Below, piece after piece: positions 60,525 through 64,000 of a stretch of 64,000 bases of DNA; the stretch's first letter is position 1; every line of letters starts with the position of its first letter. The position numbers were made by a program, and so were the translations under genes. This stretch comes from Gammaproteobacteria bacterium (GTDB taxonomy: Bacteria > Pseudomonadota > Gammaproteobacteria > Steroidobacterales > Foliamicaceae). The DNA lies in the NCBI GenBank assembly GCA_011523505.1, contig WTGP01000012.1:1-64000 (forward strand), read 5' to 3'. The notes beneath the pieces were generated by a model. The model ran no database searches. It had not been told where the DNA came from and saw nothing but the letters and a program-made list of their open reading frames with translations.

Positions 60525-61124
60525 ATGCAATCACCGGTGCTTGAGCGGCTGGTGGGGGGAGCGGTCCTGGTGGCCCTGCTCCTGTTGCTGGCCCTGGCAA
60601 TCGGCCCGCGGGACGGGGTCCGCATGCCGGACGAAGAGGGCTCTCAAAGCCCTGTGGCCCAGGTCGCACCTCAACCCGCCGAACCGGCCAACGACGCCGT
60701 GCCGGACGAGTCCCGCCGGGAACCCGGTCCGCGCACCATCGCCCAATGGGTGCCGCCGGGTTCGGTGCCCCACGCGCCGCAGCCCGCCAGGGCTTTCGTC
60801 GCACCACCGGAAACGAGCGAACGAGCCACGCCCTCGCCCAGTCCTCGCGAAGCTGCGGAAACGCCCGCGACTCAAGCCGGGCCTCAATGGGCCGTGCAGC
60901 TCGGCAGTTTTTCCTCGCGCGCGAATGCCGATTCGCTCTCCGGATGGTGCCGGGAACAGGGATATGGCGTGCAGGTCGTGACCGGGCAGGACGGCGGCCG
61001 GACCTTGCACCGGGTGCGCGTGGGTCCCTATGCCTCCAGGGAAGATGCCGACACGGCGATCGCCGAACTGGCCCTTCTGGGACGTAGAGGATTTGTATCG
61101 GATTGGGAGACCGCCTCGCCGTGA
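60525..61124 (+). CDS. dedD: SPOR-domain protein, DedD-like
   Basis: 199-residue cell-division-associated envelope protein. One N-terminal membrane segment (about 8-27, LVGGAVLVALLLLLALAIG) leads to a long Pro/Ala-rich linker and a C-terminal SPOR domain (about 122-195: QWAVQLGSFSSRANADSL, then LHRVRVGPYASREDADTAIAEL), which binds glycan strands stripped of stem peptides at the septum. The position ahead of cvpA and purF matches dedD in relatives. The usual upstream folC is absent; aroC lies there instead, on the other strand. Confidence 0.87.
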   Translation: MQSPVLERLVGGAVLVALLLLLALAIGPRDGVRMPDEEGSQSPVAQVAPQPAEPANDAVPDESRREPGPRTIAQWVPPGSVPHAPQPARAFVAPPETSERATPSPSPREAAETPATQAGPQWAVQLGSFSSRANADSLSGWCREQGYGVQVVTGQDGGRTLHRVRVGPYASREDADTAIAELALLGRRGFVSDWETASP

Positions 61125-61657
61125 CCCTGTTCGACTGGATCGTCCTGGCGATTTTTCTTTCCGCCGCCTGGCTCGGAATGAAGCGCGGTTTCCTGTCCGC
61201 CGCCCTGAATCTTGCGACCTGGGTTGTGGGCGTGTTTCTCGCCTTTGCCTTCGGCGACATTGTCGTGTCCACGATGCTGTCCGGATGGCCGGCGAAGATC
61301 GAGACCTGGCTGGCGAACAATCCGCTCGCCGGCGCAATTTTTCGCGGTCCGTCGGTCGCCGAATCCGTGGCGCTTTGGGCGGCCAGGCTGGGCGTGCTCG
61401 TGGTCGTGCTCGTGATCGGCTCCACCGTGGCGGGCCTGGCTTCCCGGGCCGTCGAAAACAGCGTGCTGGCTTCCGCGAATCGCGCCTTGGGCGTATTATT
61501 GGGCGCAGCCAAAGGCTGGCTGATTGCAGGTGGACTTCTGCTCTTGTGCATACACGTGGGGCCCGAGACCTGGGTGCGGGGTTCGATGAGCCTGCCTTTC
61601 CTTGAACCGGTCAGCGACGCCCTGAACCTGCTGCTCCGGGCGCTGGGTGGCCGCTGA
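61121..61657 (+). CDS. cvpA: CvpA family membrane protein
   Basis: 178-residue inner-membrane protein required for colicin V production in E. coli and linked to envelope homeostasis. About four membrane segments are visible; the start TLFDWIVLAIFLSAAWLGMKRGFLSAALNLATW and the later LVLVIGSTVAGLASRAVENS fit the family. GTG 61121 is chosen because it gives the family-like N-terminus and a GTGA overlap with dedD; TTG 61103 is an alternative. The stop overlaps the purF start (TGATG). Confidence 0.88.
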   Translation: MTLFDWIVLAIFLSAAWLGMKRGFLSAALNLATWVVGVFLAFAFGDIVVSTMLSGWPAKIETWLANNPLAGAIFRGPSVAESVALWAARLGVLVVVLVIGSTVAGLASRAVENSVLASANRALGVLLGAAKGWLIAGGLLLLCIHVGPETWVRGSMSLPFLEPVSDALNLLLRALGGR

Positions 61658-63240
61658 TGTGCGGGATCGTCGGCCTGATGGGTAACGGCGCGGCGGCGCC
61701 GGAAATCTACGACGCCCTCATCATGCTCCAGCACCGGGGTCAGGACGCCGCCGGCATACTGACCGACGACGAAGGCATGTGCCGCAAGCGCCGCGCCCGC
61801 GGACTCGTGCGCGAGACGTTCCGCACCCGCCACATGCAGAACCTGCGGGGCTCGGCCGGCCTGGGCCATGTGCGCTATCCGACCGCCGGGTCCGACAAGA
61901 ACTCCGAAACCCAGCCGTTCTTCGTCAACAGCCCGTACGGGATCGCCCTGGCGCACAACGGCAATCTCACCAACGCGCATGAACTGGCCGGCGAGATGCG
62001 CCAGCGCGACCGCCGCTATCTCAATACCGACTCCGACAGCGAGCTGCTGCTCAACGTGTTCGCCCACGAGCTCCTGCGCACCTCGCGCCGGTCGATGGAC
62101 GCCGATGCCGTGTTCCGCGCGGTGCGCGGCGTGCACAAGCGCTGCAAGGGCGCCTACTCGGTCGTCTGCATGATCCTGGGCTTCGGGCTGGTCGCTTTCC
62201 GCGATCCCTACGGCATCCGGCCGATGGTCGTCGGGCGGCGGGAGAGCGGCAAGGGGCCGGAGTACCTGGTGGCTTCGGAAAGCGTTGCGCTGCAGCAGCT
62301 CGGCTTCGAACTGGAGCGGGACGTGATGCCGGGCGAGGCCTGGGTCTTTCCGTACGGCGAGGAAGCGGTGACCCGCCAGTGCGCGGCCCGCACGCAATAC
62401 ACGCCCTGCATCTTCGAATACGTCTATTTCGCCCGCCCGGATTCGCTCATGGACAAGATTTCGGTGCACAAGGCGCGCCTGCGAATGGGCGAGCGCCTGG
62501 TGGAGAAGATCCAGCGCGAGCACGACACCAGCGATGTGGACGTGGTGATTCCGATCCCGGACACCAGCCGCACCAGCGCCATGGAAGTCGCGAACCGGCT
62601 GAACGTCAAGTACCGCGAGGGCTTCATCAAGAACCGCTACATCGGCCGCACCTTCATCATGCCGGGCCAGGACGAGCGCAAGCGCTCGGTGCGCCAGAAG
62701 CTCAACCCCATCAACCTGGAATTCCGCGGCAAGAACGTGCTGCTGGTGGACGATTCCATCGTGCGCGGCACGACCTCGCGCCAGATCGTCGAGATGTCGC
62801 GGGAGGCGGGCGCCAGGAAGGTGTACTTCGCCTCGGCCGCCCCGCCGGTCCGCTACCAGAACGTCTACGGGATCGACATGCCGGCGCCGGACGAGCTGAT
62901 CGCGGCCAATCGCACGGTGGAGGAAGTCGAGGAGAGAATCGGCGCCGACTGGCTGGTGTACCAGGACCTGGGCGATCTGATCTCGGCGGTCAATTTCCGG
63001 CGTGCGGAGATCACCGGTTTCGACGTTTCCTGCTTCAACGGCCAGTACGTGACCGGCGGCGTGGACCGCAAGCTGCTCCGCCGGGTCGCCAGGGAGCGCG
63101 CCGACAAGGTGCGGGCCAGGCGCAAGTCGCGCAAGCGGAAAGCCAGTAAGGCCGCGCGGGTGGCCGCCGCCGAACCGGTGGCCGCCGCCCGGCCGCCGAA
63201 GATGGCCGAACTGCCCGCCCTGGAAGTCGAAAGCGGCTAG
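61657..63240 (+). CDS. purF: Amidophosphoribosyltransferase
   Basis: 527-residue enzyme making 5-phosphoribosylamine from PRPP and glutamine, the first committed step of purine synthesis. The N-terminal nucleophile glutaminase begins at Cys2 (MCGIVGLMG), with LMLQHRGQDAAG-like ALIMLQHRGQDAAGI. The phosphoribosyltransferase part has the PRPP loop VLLVDDSIVRGTTSRQI. A roughly 30-residue Lys/Arg- and Ala-rich tail (KVRARRKSRKRKASKAAR) extends beyond the E. coli length. It overlaps the convergent lpxH by 4 bases. Confidence 0.97.
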   Translation: MCGIVGLMGNGAAAPEIYDALIMLQHRGQDAAGILTDDEGMCRKRRARGLVRETFRTRHMQNLRGSAGLGHVRYPTAGSDKNSETQPFFVNSPYGIALAHNGNLTNAHELAGEMRQRDRRYLNTDSDSELLLNVFAHELLRTSRRSMDADAVFRAVRGVHKRCKGAYSVVCMILGFGLVAFRDPYGIRPMVVGRRESGKGPEYLVASESVALQQLGFELERDVMPGEAWVFPYGEEAVTRQCAARTQYTPCIFEYVYFARPDSLMDKISVHKARLRMGERLVEKIQREHDTSDVDVVIPIPDTSRTSAMEVANRLNVKYREGFIKNRYIGRTFIMPGQDERKRSVRQKLNPINLEFRGKNVLLVDDSIVRGTTSRQIVEMSREAGARKVYFASAAPPVRYQNVYGIDMPAPDELIAANRTVEEVEERIGADWLVYQDLGDLISAVNFRRAEITGFDVSCFNGQYVTGGVDRKLLRRVARERADKVRARRKSRKRKASKAARVAAAEPVAAARPPKMAELPALEVESG

Positions 63241-63959
63241 AGGTCGAACGCCTCCAGGCGGAACCCCTTCCCGTCGTGCTCCAGCGCCCAGCCGCGCTCG
63301 AACCAGTCGCCCAGAACGGTCCGCGTGGCGGGTCCGCCGTCCAGTTCGAATTCGTGCACGTGGGGACGGTGCGTGTGGCCGTGAATGAACCGCCGCACTC
63401 CGTTCGCACGCATGGCCTCGGCCACCGCGCCTGCGTTGACGTCCATGATCTCCATCGGCTTGCCGCCGGTTGAAATGCGGCTGGCGTCACGCGCCTGGGC
63501 GGCCAGCGCGCGCCGCGCGGTCAGCGGCAGGGCCTGGAACTGCGCCTGCCAGGCCGGATCGCGGACCATGGCGCGGAACTCCTGGTAGTCGCGGTCGTCG
63601 GTGCACAGGCTGTCGCCGTGCATCAGCAGCACGCTTTCTCCGCCCAGGTTCACGACGCTGGATTCCGGGAGCAGCGTTACGCCCGTTCGGCCGGAAAAGC
63701 CGTCCCCCACCAGGAAGTCCCGGTTGCCGTGCACGAACCACGCCGGGACCCCGCCTTTAGTCAGTTCCGCCAGCGCGTCCATGATCGCGCCGGCGTGGGG
63801 ATCGTCGTCGTCATCGCCCACCCAGGCTTCGAACAGATCGCCCAGTATGTAGAGCGCCTCGGCCTCGGCGGCGCGATTCTTAAGGAATTCGCGGAAGGCT
63901 TGGGTTGCGGCGGGTCGGGTGGCGTCCAGGTGGAGATCGGAGATGAAAAGGGTGCTCAT
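63237..63959 (-). CDS. lpxH: UDP-2,3-diacylglucosamine diphosphatase LpxH
   Basis: 240-residue calcineurin-like pyrophosphatase that makes lipid X in lipid A synthesis, acting at the inner membrane surface. Metal-site motifs are FISDLHLD, LGDLFEAWVGDDD, VHGNRDFLV, LMHGDSLC and IHGHTHRP. Its ATG overlaps the stop of the upstream ppiB fragment (ATGA), matching the ppiB-lpxH order of E. coli. It confirms a lipid-A-containing outer membrane. Confidence 0.96.
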   Translation of the reverse strand: MSTLFISDLHLDATRPAATQAFREFLKNRAAEAEALYILGDLFEAWVGDDDDDPHAGAIMDALAELTKGGVPAWFVHGNRDFLVGDGFSGRTGVTLLPESSVVNLGGESVLLMHGDSLCTDDRDYQEFRAMVRDPAWQAQFQALPLTARRALAAQARDASRISTGGKPMEIMDVNAGAVAEAMRANGVRRFIHGHTHRPHVHEFELDGGPATRTVLGDWFERGWALEHDGKGFRLEAFDL

Positions 63960-64000
63960 TCAGTCACGCGCAGGACCCGTTCGATGATCACCGGCGCCGC
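63956..64000 (-). CDS. ppiB: 3' end of a gene, probably cyclophilin PpiB
   Basis: Fifteen codons at the right edge read AAPVIIERVLRVTE and stop. The VIIERV ending resembles the C-terminus of cytosolic peptidyl-prolyl isomerase B (E. coli ends VVIESVTVSE), and ppiB precedes lpxH in many gammaproteobacteria. The stop overlaps the lpxH start by four bases. The rest of the gene is outside the window. Confidence 0.72.
   Translation of the reverse strand, partial: AAPVIIERVLRVTE

Noticed and set aside
1-64000. Mobile elements, CRISPR arrays, tRNA or rRNA genes
   Set aside because: I looked for transposase and integrase motifs, regularly spaced repeats and tRNA-type T-loop sequences and found none I could support; the palindromic repeats carry no transposase.

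Overview
The window looks like chromosomal DNA of a GC-rich gammaproteobacterium. Both ends carry housekeeping gene orders typical of that class: ssb, miaB-ybeZ-ybeY-corC and lnt on the left; efp, psd, prmB, accD, truA, a FimV-like stub, asd, aroC, dedD-cvpA-purF and lpxH-ppiB on the right. LpxH, Lnt, TonB-dependent and porin-like proteins indicate a Gram-negative outer membrane. Packing is tight: many genes overlap by 4 bases and convergent pairs are often 0-30 bases apart. No gap longer than 300 bases lacks a gene. I see no tRNA, rRNA, CRISPR array, insertion sequence or phage gene.

Left part (0.2-8 kb): replication and RNA-maturation genes. The usual corC-lnt junction is broken by a Tat-exported flavin amine oxidase translationally coupled to a small cytochrome c, a likely periplasmic amine dehydrogenase and electron-acceptor pair. 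At 8-12 kb there is a membrane protein, a Tsx-like outer-membrane channel and three tandem exported SUMF1-fold paralogues that lack the catalytic cysteines of formylglycine-generating enzyme.

The centre (12-53 kb) is accessory metabolism rich in oxygenases, dehydrogenases and transporters: an aldehyde dehydrogenase, three Rieske oxygenases, two FAD aromatic-hydroxylase-type enzymes, an HsaA-like flavin monooxygenase, five SDRs (two with signal peptides), three MFS-type transporters, hydrolases and a beta-propeller lactonase-like protein. A two-component system at 23 kb is divergent from a hidden 38-residue membrane peptide; three GTAAC boxes at exact 10-bp spacing lie between them, an arrangement like cpxP/cpxRA.

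The most unusual region is 25-36.5 kb. A TonB-dependent receptor is followed by a Rieske oxygenase of the steroid-acting type and a clear homologue of eukaryotic sterol C-24 methyltransferase (ERG6/SMT). Facing them is an operon of an RND permease, a 680-residue fusion of a GPP34 (Golgi phosphoprotein 3-like) domain to a cytochrome P450, and an RND adaptor. I infer a sterol or polycyclic-lipid uptake, tailoring and export locus. No sterol-synthesis genes (squalene epoxidase, oxidosqualene cyclase) are in the window, so scavenged, perhaps host, sterols are as likely a substrate as endogenous ones.

Two copies of a roughly 118-bp palindromic element, with diverged but internally complementary arms, sit in the two convergent gaps flanking this operon (29.9 and 37.8 kb). 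All functional calls come from motif and sequence recognition; no database search was possible.
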